Assembly (NCBI RefSeq): GCF_019879105.1
Contig: NZ_CP082249.1
Span: 1,798,001-1,862,000, forward strand
Origin: Natrinema sp. SYSU A 869
GTDB lineage: Archaea; Halobacteriota; Halobacteria; Halobacteriales; Natrialbaceae
DNA: 64,000 nucleotides
Reading direction: 5' to 3'
The translations under genes and the position numbers were made by a program. The notes beneath the pieces are model-generated. The model was not told where the DNA came from. It saw only the letters and a program-made list of their open reading frames with translations, and did not search any database. Shown in pieces: positions 52,862 through 61,857 of the stretch (positions are counted from its first letter, which is position 1; each line of letters begins with the position of its first letter).

Positions 52862-54403
52862 TCATTGCAGTCGGACGGTCTCGGTAACCCAGCCAGTGGC
52901 ACCATCAGGCTTCGGGCCGTCCTCGTCGGGGATCTGAAGGGCCCCGTTGCCGTCGCGGGCCCGGACGATCACGTCGTGTGTCCCTGCCGCCCCGTACTCG
53001 TGTCGCCACTGTCGCCAGACGTCCTCACCCGGGAGGGGTTCTGACAGTTCGGCGTCGACCCAGGTATCGCCGCCGTCAGTCGAGACTTCGACGGCCTCGA
53101 TGCCTCTGGTGCCGGCATAGGCGTGACCGGCCACCTCATAGCGGCCGCTTCCGAGACGGTTGATCTGCCAGAGCTTGGCGACCGTCTCGACCGGGCCGGT
53201 GCCGTGCCAGCCGCGGTGCTCCCAGTAGCCCGTAGTCTCCTCGTCGCGAACCTCGATCTCGGTCAGCCACTTCACGTTGATCTCGCCCCAGTGGCCCGGG
53301 ACGAGTGCGCGCACCGGAGCCCCGTGCGCTCGCGGCAGCGGCCGACCATTCATTCGGTAGGCCAACAGCCCCGGCCACAGCGCCTCGATCGGGAACTCGT
53401 TGTAGTAGTCGTCGGCCCCGTGCAAGATGACGCGGTCGCCCTGAGGGTTCGCCACCTCCAAGAGGCGCTCGACGGGCACGCCACTCCAGAGGGCGGTGTC
53501 CATCTGCCACCCATTGAGCTGATCGCCGACACAGCGAAGGGTGACGAACCGGTCCTCGAGGGCCATGCCCTCGATATCCGCGAACTCGTACTCGACCACC
53601 TCCTCGACGGCTCCAGTGATCGAGAGCGTCCACTCGTCGCGGTCGACAGCGGGGTTGACGTTGGCGATGTCGACCTCATAGAAGTCCGTACTGACCAGCG
53701 GCTCGAGCCCCTCGACAGCGAGCGACCGGTCTTTCGCCTGCGTGAGCGACTCTCGAACCGCGGGTCGGGCGTCCTCGGGGATCTCGAGGGCCGACGGAAA
53801 CGACTCCTCGCCAGTTCCGCGGACGAAGAGTCCGAGCGCACTCACGCCGATCGCCGACCCGACGGCACCGAGGACGCGCCGCCGGCCGAGCGAACCGAGG
53901 GCAGCGTCCTCGCCGGTGACGAGGACGGCCGTCCCGGCCGTGACGAACAAGACGAGTCCGGCCCCAGCAGCGGTGCCGGCACTCGAGATCGGCGAGCGGG
54001 TCAGCCCGAACGCGACCGCGCCCGGCAGGACCGTTCCGGCGACGACGCCGACGAGCGCGCCGCCTCGCACGCCCGACGCGCCGGAGACGGGCCCGCGACC
54101 TTGGAGGAGCACCGCGCCGGGCAGGGCCGCCAGCCCGAAGAGCACGGCCGTCAGTGCGATGGCTGTCAGAAAGGCCAACCGGTGGCCGAGCGTCCCCAAC
54201 TGGGTGATCGCGAACGTCACGAGCGCGTCGGGGCTGGCCGCGATGACGAGCCGGTCGATCGGCGTCGCGACGAAGGCCGGCCGTCGACCGACGGACAGGT
54301 ACGACCCCCCAACGGCGGCGAGTCCCGCAGCGAGCGCCACGGCGAACAGGGGGAGCCACGGGCGCACGCGAGCGGCCGCCCCCAATGTACGTGACTTTAC
54401 CAT
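52862..54403 (-). CDS. membrane-anchored sulfite-oxidase-fold molybdopterin protein
   Basis: ATG 54403 gives 513 residues; longer starts to 54565 add a basic stretch overlapping the next gene. Five predicted membrane segments occupy the first 170 residues, then a linker, then the molybdopterin domain (about 270-420) with the metal-binding Cys in FVTLRCVGDQLNGWQMD, VILHGADDYYNEFP and PVRALVPGHWGEINVKWL, and a C-terminal Ig-like dimer domain (GGDTWVDAEL). The usual Cys-x-Gly-Asn reads CVGD here. The fold is that of sulfite oxidase or YedY; whether it oxidises sulfite or reduces another compound is open. The catalytic domain probably faces outside. Confidence 0.88.
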   Translation of the reverse strand: MVKSRTLGAAARVRPWLPLFAVALAAGLAAVGGSYLSVGRRPAFVATPIDRLVIAASPDALVTFAITQLGTLGHRLAFLTAIALTAVLFGLAALPGAVLLQGRGPVSGASGVRGGALVGVVAGTVLPGAVAFGLTRSPISSAGTAAGAGLVLFVTAGTAVLVTGEDAALGSLGRRRVLGAVGSAIGVSALGLFVRGTGEESFPSALEIPEDARPAVRESLTQAKDRSLAVEGLEPLVSTDFYEVDIANVNPAVDRDEWTLSITGAVEEVVEYEFADIEGMALEDRFVTLRCVGDQLNGWQMDTALWSGVPVERLLEVANPQGDRVILHGADDYYNEFPIEALWPGLLAYRMNGRPLPRAHGAPVRALVPGHWGEINVKWLTEIEVRDEETTGYWEHRGWHGTGPVETVAKLWQINRLGSGRYEVAGHAYAGTRGIEAVEVSTDGGDTWVDAELSEPLPGEDVWRQWRHEYGAAGTHDVIVRARDGNGALQIPDEDGPKPDGATGWVTETVRLQ

Positions 54404-54533
54404 GATGATGTGTGTCAATGAGGGTCGGGCGAACATGAAAGCTTCGCGCACGGCGGTCGGGTTCGGAGGGGACGGATCGCGCTGTCGGCCGTCGAGGCCG
54501 CGTTCGCCGTCGCACGGAATGGCGTCGAACCCC

Positions 54534-55829
54534 TCAGTCCGCTCTGACGCCCGTCCTCGAGACATCGGGATTCCGCAACAGCGGAAGCGAGACGATCGTC
54601 AGGCAGCTCAAGACGAGCGCAGCACAGAGCACGTACGTCGTCTGGTAGCCGAACCAGAGATCGACGGCGGGGATCGCTACGAGCGGGCCGAGACTGAGTC
54701 CGACGTCGCCCATCACCTGATAGACGCCGCCCATCCGGCCGAGTTCGTCGCCGGGGGTCAGATCGCCCATGATCGCCAGCATCGCGGGCGCGGCCGCGCC
54801 CATCCCGCCGCCGACGAGGACGATGGCCCCGAGCAGGGCCTCGATCGTCGGCACGTAGGCGATGATCAGGAATCCCGCACCCATCGAGAGAAAGGCGGGG
54901 ACCGTCAGCAGCGTGCGGTCGCTGACCATGTCCGACACCCAGCCGGTGACGATCGTCATCGACCCCGAGGTGAGCACGCCCAGTCCCATCACGATCCCGC
55001 TGATGCCCGCCGCACCGAGCGCCGAGAGCTCGAGGCCGTACTCGTTGGCGTAGCGGGCGAGCGTCGAGAGGATGATCCCGCCCCAGAGGAGCCGCACGGT
55101 GAAGTTCCCGTAGCCGATCAGGACGACGGTGGGATTCGCGGCGAGCAGCGCGGGGACTTCCCGGAGTTTCGCGGCTCGACTCTCCTCTGCGCCGGCGTGG
55201 ACGTCCGGCAGGACCAGCGTCGCGAGGGTGCCGGCGATCAGCGCGAGGACGCCCGCGGCGAGAAAGGCCGTCTGCATGCTGGCGAGATCGGTCAGCACGC
55301 CGCCGACGACGAGCCCGGTCGGAAAGCCCAGTGACTGCCCGCCCCGCATGTAGCCGACCCACCGGCCGCGGTTGTCGGACGTCGTCACGTACGTGATCGT
55401 CGCGAACGCCCCGATAAAGACGAACGCGCTGCCGACGCCCCAGAACAGCCGCGCCAGGATGAAGACGACTCCCGGCAGCGACACCTCGCCGAGCAACGGT
55501 ACCGATCCGAGTTCGGTCGGCGGCGTGTGAAGGCCGACGATGTAGCCGAACGGCGCCAGCGCCTGCGTGAACAGCCCGAAGATCATCGGTTTCCGCGCGC
55601 CGACTCGGTCGATGATCGTCCCCGCCGGCGTGTTCATGAACAGTCGCGCGATCCGATTGGCCGAGAGGATCACGCTCAGCATGACCGCGGAGATGACCAA
55701 CCGCTCGTCGAGCAGCGGCAGCGTCGGGAACGCGACCCCGGTCGCGACGCCGCCGAAGAAGACGCCCGCGATGACCGCGAGCGCGATCGTCCGTATCTCC
55801 GCCGTCGAGTAGGTAGGCTCTTCAGACAT
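54534..55829 (-). CDS. MFS transporter
   Basis: A protein of 431 residues with 12 predicted membrane segments. The loop between helices 2 and 3 reads NRIARLFMNTPAGTIIDRVG, the MFS signature region, and GRWVGYMRGGQSLGF lies in the helix 4-5 region, as in multidrug and sugar exporters of the SetA/TetA type. A central loop (about 200-220) separates the halves. Substrate unknown. It precedes the molybdopterin gene in the same direction and follows the CoA ligase gene, 42 bases away. Confidence 0.92.
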   Translation of the reverse strand: MSEEPTYSTAEIRTIALAVIAGVFFGGVATGVAFPTLPLLDERLVISAVMLSVILSANRIARLFMNTPAGTIIDRVGARKPMIFGLFTQALAPFGYIVGLHTPPTELGSVPLLGEVSLPGVVFILARLFWGVGSAFVFIGAFATITYVTTSDNRGRWVGYMRGGQSLGFPTGLVVGGVLTDLASMQTAFLAAGVLALIAGTLATLVLPDVHAGAEESRAAKLREVPALLAANPTVVLIGYGNFTVRLLWGGIILSTLARYANEYGLELSALGAAGISGIVMGLGVLTSGSMTIVTGWVSDMVSDRTLLTVPAFLSMGAGFLIIAYVPTIEALLGAIVLVGGGMGAAAPAMLAIMGDLTPGDELGRMGGVYQVMGDVGLSLGPLVAIPAVDLWFGYQTTYVLCAALVLSCLTIVSLPLLRNPDVSRTGVRAD

Positions 55830-55871
55830 CGTCGTGATACTCGCCGAATCGGGGCCCCGGGTACAGGTAGT

Positions 55872-57464
55872 TCACGGTTCGATCCCGTGTTCCTCGCAGA
55901 ACTCGTCGCGCAGGGCCGTCTTCCGGATCTTCCCGCTGCCCGTCTTGGGGAGGTCGCGCCGGATCTCGACGATCCGCGGGTGTTTGTAGGGGGCGAGTTC
56001 GTCGAGGACGTACGCCTCGACGTCCGCGGCGGTCAGGTCCGTCCCCTCCGCGGGAGCGACCGCGGCGGCGACGGTCTCGCCGCGTCGCTCGTCGGGGACG
56101 CCGAAGACCGCCGCCTCGTGGATCTCGGGATGCTCGTAAAGCAAATCCTCGATTTCGCGGGGGTAGACGTTGTACCCCGCTGTCAGTATCATCTCCTTCT
56201 CGCGGCCCTTGATGTAGTAGTAGTTGTCCTCGTCGCGGGTCCCGATGTCGCCGGTGCGGAAGTAGCCGTCCTCGGTGAAGACTTCCTCGTTGGCCTCGGG
56301 GTTCTTGTAGTAGCCTTTCATCACCTGCGATCCGGCGATGAGGATCTCGCCCTCCTCGCCGGGATCGACCTCGTTGCCGTCCTCGTCGACGACCTTCGAG
56401 CGCGTGTGGCCGACCGGCTGGCCGACGCTACCGGGCCGGTTTCCGAGCGACGACCACCGGATCGTATGACTCGTCGCGGTCGTCTCCGTGAGCCCGTATC
56501 CCTCGGTGAGGGGCACGTCGAACGCCTCCTCGAACCCCTCCTGGATCGGTTTCGGTAACTTGTCCCCGCCCTGACCCGCCCGGACCAGCGTCGACAGGTC
56601 GTACTCGTCGGGGTCGTGGGCCTCGAGCAGATCGACGAACATCGCGGCGACGCCGGTAAAGGCGGGGATGTCGTGTTCGTCGAGTTTCGCGAGGACGCGC
56701 TCGGGGTCCCACTGGTCCGGTCGCAGCAGGTGCAGCGTTCGGCCGGCACAGAGCGACGCCATCATCCCGATCATCCCCGTGATGTGGTACATCGGCAGGA
56801 CGATGATCCCGTCGCCCTCGATCGGCCCGGCGCTGTAGCTCGAGACGCTCTGTGCGATCTGGACCCGGAAGTTGCGGTGGGTCAGCAGGACGCCCTTCGG
56901 TTTCCCCGTCGTCCCCGAAGTGTACGGCTGGAGGAGGACGTCCTCGTCCTCGCGGTCGACGATTTCCGCCTCGGCGTCGGTCGCGTCGCCGGCGAGGCCC
57001 GGCAACGAGGGATGATCACCGTCGCTCCCGGCCGTCGCGCTGACGATCTCGGTCTCGAGATCGGCGACGGCCTCGCGGACGTAGTCGTCGGCCGCGCCGT
57101 CAATGACCACCGCCTCGGCGTCGGCGTGCTCGAGCTGGTATTCGATCTCGCGGCGGCGATACTCGGGATTCAGCGGGCTCGCGATCACGCCAGCGTGACA
57201 GCAGGCCCAGACGACGGTACAGAAGGGGATGCCGTTGGGCATGTAGACGCCGACCCGGTCGCCCGCCTCGAGGCCGAGTTCCCGGAGTGCGGTCGCGAAC
57301 CGCGCGACGCGGTCGCCCAAGTCGCGATACGTGACGGTCTCGCCGGCGTGTTCGACGGCGATCGTATCGGGATGCTCTGCGACCGCTCGCTCGAGCAAGC
57401 GAGCGACGTTCCCGTCATAGGGCGGCTCCAGGAGGGTCTCCGCGGAGACGATATCGAGCTCCAT
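55872..57464 (-). CDS. AMP-forming acyl-CoA ligase
   Basis: A protein of 530 residues. ATP site YTSGTTGKPKGVLLTHRN (about 178-195); EGYGLTETTATSH; YFRTGDIGTRDEDNYYYIKG; NVYPREIEDLL; catalytic Lys in KTGSGKIRKTAL. It is closely related in architecture to the ligase at 61858, both sharing NPxYRRxExxYQLE in the N-terminal domain. It activates an acid as its CoA thioester. It may be cotranscribed with the SDR gene upstream (127 bases). Confidence 0.93.
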   Translation of the reverse strand: MELDIVSAETLLEPPYDGNVARLLERAVAEHPDTIAVEHAGETVTYRDLGDRVARFATALRELGLEAGDRVGVYMPNGIPFCTVVWACCHAGVIASPLNPEYRRREIEYQLEHADAEAVVIDGAADDYVREAVADLETEIVSATAGSDGDHPSLPGLAGDATDAEAEIVDREDEDVLLQPYTSGTTGKPKGVLLTHRNFRVQIAQSVSSYSAGPIEGDGIIVLPMYHITGMIGMMASLCAGRTLHLLRPDQWDPERVLAKLDEHDIPAFTGVAAMFVDLLEAHDPDEYDLSTLVRAGQGGDKLPKPIQEGFEEAFDVPLTEGYGLTETTATSHTIRWSSLGNRPGSVGQPVGHTRSKVVDEDGNEVDPGEEGEILIAGSQVMKGYYKNPEANEEVFTEDGYFRTGDIGTRDEDNYYYIKGREKEMILTAGYNVYPREIEDLLYEHPEIHEAAVFGVPDERRGETVAAAVAPAEGTDLTAADVEAYVLDELAPYKHPRIVEIRRDLPKTGSGKIRKTALRDEFCEEHGIEP

Positions 57465-57590
57465 GTTGCCCGTGGTTTGTCGTTCCGGCTGAAAAATATG
57501 CGGGTACTGGTAACAGGGTCCACGTTTCGGGGGAATCGGAATCGCCCCGTGCTCGGTGTGACCCGGCCGCGCGAGACGTGAGCCCCGCCG

Positions 57591-58364
57591 TCACTCCTCG
57601 AGGCGCGGGATACCCTTGATCGTGACCGTTTCGCCCACCATGTAGGAGGCGGCCGGGCTGGCGAGGAACTGCGCGAGGTCGGCGACCTCCTCGGGTTTGC
57701 CGATCGTCCGGTCCGGTGTCGTGCGGGCGATCTCCTCGGCGTCGTCCTCGACGCCCATCTGGGTGCGGACGCCCTCGGTCGCGACGAGGCCGGGGGCGAT
57801 ACAGTTGACCCAGATACCGTCTTCCGCCCAGTCGGCCGCGGCGGAGGTGGTGAAGTTGACGACGCCAGCCTTGGCCGCGCCGTAGTGGCTCATCGTCTTC
57901 GAGCCGCGGGTTCCCGCGACGCTGGCGAAGTTGACGATCCGGCCGCCGCCGTGCTCGCGCATGTGCTCGACGGCGATCTGCGAGCAGTGGAACGTGCCGT
58001 GGAGGTTGATGTCGACGATCGTCTTCCAGCCGTTCTCGCTGATATCCGAGAGCGGAGCCTGAAAGCTCGCTCCGGCGTTGTTGATCAGGATGTCGAGACC
58101 GCCAAACGTCTCGACGGTCTCGTCGACGAGGCGCTCGACGGCCGCCCGATCCGTCACGTCGCACTCGATCGCGATGGCCTCGCCCGGCCGGTCGCTCTCG
58201 TTGATCGCGTCGGCGACCGGCTCGACGTTCTCCAGTTCTCGAGAGGTGACGACGACGTTCGCGCCGTCGTCCGCGAACCGCTCGACGATCGTTTTCCCGA
58301 TCCCGCTCGAGGAGCCGGTGACGATCGCGGTCTGACCCGCGACGCTGAACTGGTCGATCGTCAT
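57591..58364 (-). CDS. short-chain dehydrogenase/reductase (3-oxoacyl reductase-like)
   Basis: ATG 58364 gives 257 residues; a much longer open frame reaching 59606 is a shadow of the hydratase gene. IVTGSSSGIGKTIVERFADD is the NAD(P) site; LDILINNAGASFQA, the catalytic Ser in NFASVAG, and Tyr-Lys in HYGAAKAGVV follow, with CIAPGLVATEG near the end. Arg at the end of the second strand (SRELEN) suggests NADP. Likely a 3-hydroxy/3-oxoacyl-CoA oxidoreductase of this acyl-CoA block. Confidence 0.92.
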   Translation of the reverse strand: MTIDQFSVAGQTAIVTGSSSGIGKTIVERFADDGANVVVTSRELENVEPVADAINESDRPGEAIAIECDVTDRAAVERLVDETVETFGGLDILINNAGASFQAPLSDISENGWKTIVDINLHGTFHCSQIAVEHMREHGGGRIVNFASVAGTRGSKTMSHYGAAKAGVVNFTTSAAADWAEDGIWVNCIAPGLVATEGVRTQMGVEDDAEEIARTTPDRTIGKPEEVADLAQFLASPAASYMVGETVTIKGIPRLEE

Positions 58365-58853
58365 CGGCGCCCCTCCGCGACGCGACTCCGTTCGATTGAC
58401 CGTTCTCTCGAGCCGAGTGTGATAGTCACTGGCATAAGCGTGTCCGAGTTCATCGACCGCCGGTATAAGCCATTCGACCACCCGGCTGCGGTGGCGCGCG
58501 CTGGACCGCGGTGAGCCGCGTGAGCGGTGACCGTCGGGAACCCGAACCGACGGCGAACCGCGGGCCGACGATGCGCGAGGGTGAGTGAACGGAGTGAACG
58601 AACGAATCGGCTGGGGAGGGCGTGGCAATCCCCTGTTGCCGGGATAGCAGGACACTCGTCTCCGTTGTGACGGGAGGAAATCGACTGGCGTATCCATATC
58701 GAGCGAGAGCACCGACGAAGAGCGTCCGAGAGGGGTACTGTTATGACGGTCCTGGCCAAACCGTGGTGGCAATGAAACGCGGACAGCACGGACCCGCGGA
58801 CCGCACCGCGACGACCGACCGGCAGACGACCGCTCGAGCCACGGAGGGCCACG
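58365..58853. repeat. 489-base divergent intergenic region with dispersed repeat
   Basis: The region holds no supported gene. Bases 58544-58604 resemble 36850-36914 (GAACCGACGG, then GCGAGG and repeated GA-rich heptamers), so this is one copy of a dispersed non-coding repeat. CCGTCGG/CCGACGG at 58531-58553 forms a small hairpin inside it. GGAGG at 58842-58846 is the ribosome site of the next gene. Confidence 0.6.
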
Positions 58854-59903
58854 ATGCCGACTAGGCCGCTCGCGGACCTCGAGGCGATGGTCGGCGATTC
58901 CCGAGTCACGGTCGAGGAGTTCCGCATCGAGCCCGGCAAGGTCGAGGAGTTCGCGCGGGCGATCACGGCCGAGGACCCGGTCTTCTGGGACGAGACCGCG
59001 GCGGCGGACCGAGGCCACGACCGCGTCCCCGCGCCGCTGACCTACACCCAGGTCGGCCGGTTCCCGCGGTACACGCCCGCCGACGTCGACGGGAAGGGGT
59101 TCGACCTCGGCTTCCGGCCGGAGTACGTCCTCCACGGCGAACAGGCCCACGAGTACGAACGCCCCATCTACGTCGGCGACGTCCTCGAGGGGACGGCCAC
59201 CCTCGCGGACGTCTTCCAGCGCGAGGGCGGCCGCGCGGGGACGATGACCTTCGCCGTCCTCGAGACCGAGTACCGGACCCGGGACGGCGACCTCGTCCTG
59301 ACCGACCGCTCGACGGCGATCGAAACGGAGGGCGCGGTCGACGACGGAAGCGGAGCGGACGACGGCGAGAGCAAGGCGGCCAACGGGGCCGCGGAGCCCG
59401 CGAGCGACGACCCGACCGAAGCCGACGGCGGCACCGCCGCGACGGAGCCGGCGGCTCCCTCGGCGACGGTCGACGAGTTCGAGCGCGTCCGCACCGTCGC
59501 GGAGCTCAAGCCCGGCGACGCCGGCCCCACCGCGGTCGTCGAGGACCTCGAACGCAAGCAGTTCGTCACGTACGCCGGGGCCAGCGGCGACTTCAATCCG
59601 ATCCACTACGATGAGCCCTACGCTACGGCTGCGGGCAACGAGAGCGTCTTCGGGCAGGGGATGTTCACCGCCGGGATCACCTCCCGCGTCGTCGCCAACT
59701 GGTTCGACCTGCGGGACGTCTCGACGTTCGGCGTCCGATTCCAGTCGCGAGTCTTCCCCGACGACACCGTCGTCGCGAGCGGCGAGGTCGTCGAAATCGA
59801 TCGCGACGCGGGAACGGTGGAAACGGAACTCGAGGCGCGGACGGCCGACGGCGAGACGCTACTGACCGGGACGGCGACGGCTCGGCTTTCGTCTGAAGAG
59901 TGA
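58854..59903 (+). CDS. fused FAS1-like dehydratase/MaoC enoyl-CoA hydratase
   Basis: A protein of 349 residues with GGAGG seven bases before the ATG. Residues 1-160 are a FAS1-like (MaoC N-terminal) hot-dog domain with LTYTQVGRFPRYTPADVDGK; 161-205 are an acidic, Ala/Asp/Glu-rich linker; 215-349 are a MaoC domain whose FVTYAGASGDFNPIHYDEPY (about 228-247) contains the hydratase-2 motif with catalytic Asp and His. In many bacteria these two halves are separate subunits of one dehydratase. It hydrates 2-enoyl-CoA to (R)- or branched 3-hydroxyacyl-CoA, giving this block its own hydratase step. Confidence 0.9.
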   Translation: MPTRPLADLEAMVGDSRVTVEEFRIEPGKVEEFARAITAEDPVFWDETAAADRGHDRVPAPLTYTQVGRFPRYTPADVDGKGFDLGFRPEYVLHGEQAHEYERPIYVGDVLEGTATLADVFQREGGRAGTMTFAVLETEYRTRDGDLVLTDRSTAIETEGAVDDGSGADDGESKAANGAAEPASDDPTEADGGTAATEPAAPSATVDEFERVRTVAELKPGDAGPTAVVEDLERKQFVTYAGASGDFNPIHYDEPYATAAGNESVFGQGMFTAGITSRVVANWFDLRDVSTFGVRFQSRVFPDDTVVASGEVVEIDRDAGTVETELEARTADGETLLTGTATARLSSEE

Positions 59904-60018
59904 TGGGACAATACTAGTACAGAATACGCAGAAAGCCCGACGCCCTTTCATTCCCGCCCACGTGGCGGTTGATTGGATAGCTATCGCAGAGTGGCAGCTG
60001 AAATGGACGGATCGATTC

Positions 60019-60444
60019 CTACTCCGGCACGAACACCGGAATCGCAGCCACGTCAGATATTTGCCAGAAGGTGACCGCGACCGATGCGCCGATCTCGAGT
60101 CCCTCGGGCTCGGCGTCGATCAGCGCGAGCAAACGAGGGCCCTCGACGAGGTCAATCGCACCGACGACGTACGGCGTGCGATCGCCAAAGCCGGGTTCGC
60201 CGGGGACGTGGCAGACGGTATAGGTGTAGATCGTCCCGACACCCTCGCTGACTTCGAACGGCGGGTCCTCGTCTCCGCAACTGGTACAGATCGCTCGCGG
60301 GTAGAGCTGGCGGTTGCCACACTCACACTCCTGATAGCGCAGGTCTCCTTCGAGCGTTCCCGCCCAGAAGGGAACCGTCGCGCCGGTCGGGACGGGAACC
60401 GGTCCCTCCCACTTCTCACGGCGGTCTTTCACTGGTGCGCTCAT
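60019..60444 (-). CDS. DUF35 Zn-ribbon/OB-fold protein, thiolase partner
   Basis: A protein of 141 residues. The rubredoxin-like zinc site is CECGNRQLYPRAICTSC (about 39-55); the following OB-fold has TIYTYTVCHVPGEPGFGD and VGAIDLVEGPRLLAL. DUF35 proteins form complexes with SCPx/HMG-CoA-synthase-type thiolases and help to channel acyl-CoA. The start overlaps the stop of the thiolase gene by ATGA once the thiolase frame is restored, a usual arrangement for this pair. Confidence 0.93.
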   Translation of the reverse strand: MSAPVKDRREKWEGPVPVPTGATVPFWAGTLEGDLRYQECECGNRQLYPRAICTSCGDEDPPFEVSEGVGTIYTYTVCHVPGEPGFGDRTPYVVGAIDLVEGPRLLALIDAEPEGLEIGASVAVTFWQISDVAAIPVFVPE

Positions 60445-61588
60445 GATTCCCTCCGGAGGACGACCGTGCTACTCGAGGAGAGGAGTCCGCCGGTGCCGTG
60501 GGCGACCGCGACCTCGGCGTCGTCGACCTGGCGCTCTCCCGTGTACTCGCCGCGGAGCTGTCTGGCGGCCTCGATGAGGACGAAGACGCCAAAGTGTCCG
60601 GGGTGGCAATACGAGAGCCCGCCCCCTGGGTGTTCATCGGCAACTCGCCGCCGGGTGCGGTGGTGCCGCCGGAGACGAACTCGCCGCCCTCGCCCTTCTC
60701 GCAGAAGCCCAGATCCTCGAGGGTGACCAGGGCGGTGTAGGTAAATGAGTCGTAAATTTCGGCGACATCGACGTCGTCGTGGGTAATCCCTGCTTGCTCG
60801 AAGGCCTTCGGTCCCGTTACCGCCGCACCGGTGGTCGTCATGTCCGGCATCTCGCTGATGTCCTGGCGGTGGGTGCTCGTCGAGGCGACGCCCGCGACGG
60901 CGATCTCCGGCACGCCGAGTTCCGCCGCTTTCTCCGCGGAGACGAGCACGACCGCACCGCCGCCATCCGAGACGAGACAGCAGTCGAGCAGGGTGAATGG
61001 CTCCGCGATTTTCCGGGACTTGAGGACGTCGTCAACCGTAATCGGCTCTCGATGCGCGGCCTTGGGATTCATCGCGGCCCACTCGCGGGTCGCGACGGCG
61101 ATTTCGGCGAGCTGTTCCCCCGTGGTGCCGTACTCGTGCATGTGCCGCCGCGCGGCCATGGCGTACGCTCCCGGCGGGCGAAAGAGCCCCGTCGGTCGGA
61201 CGAAGCCGTCGATCGGGTGTGTCTCCTCGAGCGATCGCTCGTCTCTAGGCCCCGTATTTCGGGTTGAGCCGTAGGCGACGACCACCACATCGGCCTCGCC
61301 GCGAGCCATCGCGTCGCGGACGTGGCCACAGAAGTGCTCGAACGACGAGCCGCCGATCTCGGTCCCCTCGAGGAACGAGGGCTCCTCGAGATCGAGGTAC
61401 TCCGAGAGCACCAGTGCGGGCATGTAGTCATCGCCGCCGGCGACCGCGACACCGTCGACATCTTCGAGAGTACAACCGGCGTCCTCGAGGGCACGGACGG
61501 TCGCAATCGCCGCGTTATCCAGCCAGTTTCGATCGGGTGTTTCGCCGAGATTGCTCTCGGCGACGCCCGCGATGATCGGTTCAGCCAC
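60441..61588 (-). pseudogene. SCPx-type thiolase, interrupted by a one-base frameshift
   Basis: GTG 61588 has GGAGG seven bases before it. The frame reads a thiolase of the lipid-transfer/SCPx group: GVAESNLGETPDRNWLDNAA, GTEIGGSSFEHFCGHVRDAM (Ser where classic thiolases have the nucleophilic Cys, Cys nearby), and VDVAEIYDSFTYTALVTLED. At the run of five C (plus strand 60622-60626) the frame is lost. One added base continues it as SYCHPGHFGVFVLIEAARQL and VAVAHGTGGLLSSSSTVVL up to TGA 60441, giving 382 residues and an ATGA overlap with the DUF35 gene. Sequence error or recent mutation. Confidence 0.9.
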
Positions 61589-61655
61589 GGGTGTCCCTCC
61601 GTCGATCGGATCGTCCCATGGTCTCCTGATATCCCGACCGAACGCAAATAGGTTG

Positions 61656-61670
61656 TGGTAGGTGATACCA
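61656..61670. promoter_or_regulatory. palindrome upstream of the thiolase operon promoter
   Basis: TGGTA-GGTGA-TACCA, a perfect five-base inverted repeat, lies six bases upstream of a minus-strand TATA-like TATTTGCG (61643-61650). It includes the nine-mer GTGATACCA, which recurs at the promoter of the divergent CoA ligase and at the start of the racemase-like gene. Confidence 0.5.
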
Positions 61671-61828
61671 TAACAGCCATCGCGCGATCGGCCGTTTCCG
61701 GTGGGCCGCAGTAGGAACGCCGTCCCTGGAAATCGACCGCGATTTGAATACCACTGTTGAGAGATGGTCTCCCTCTAGTTAACGAAGTAATGGAATTCAG
61801 CTCCGTTCCCTGCCAAACATAGATACTA

Positions 61829-61849
61829 TTTTATACCATTCCGTGGTAT
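61829..61849 (+). promoter_or_regulatory. TATA box with overlapping palindrome, CoA ligase gene
   Basis: TTTTATACC (61829-61837) is centred 25 bases before ATG 61858, a leaderless promoter. ATACCA-TTCCG-TGGTAT (61833-61849) is a six-base inverted repeat that overlaps the TATA box and the start-site region, a position suited to a repressor. Confidence 0.6.
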
Positions 61850-61857
61850 CACGGGCC

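Noticed and set aside
57591-59606. Single minus-strand protein of 671 residues
   Set aside because: Only the last 257 residues are an SDR; the rest is the antisense of the fused hydratase and the non-coding region.
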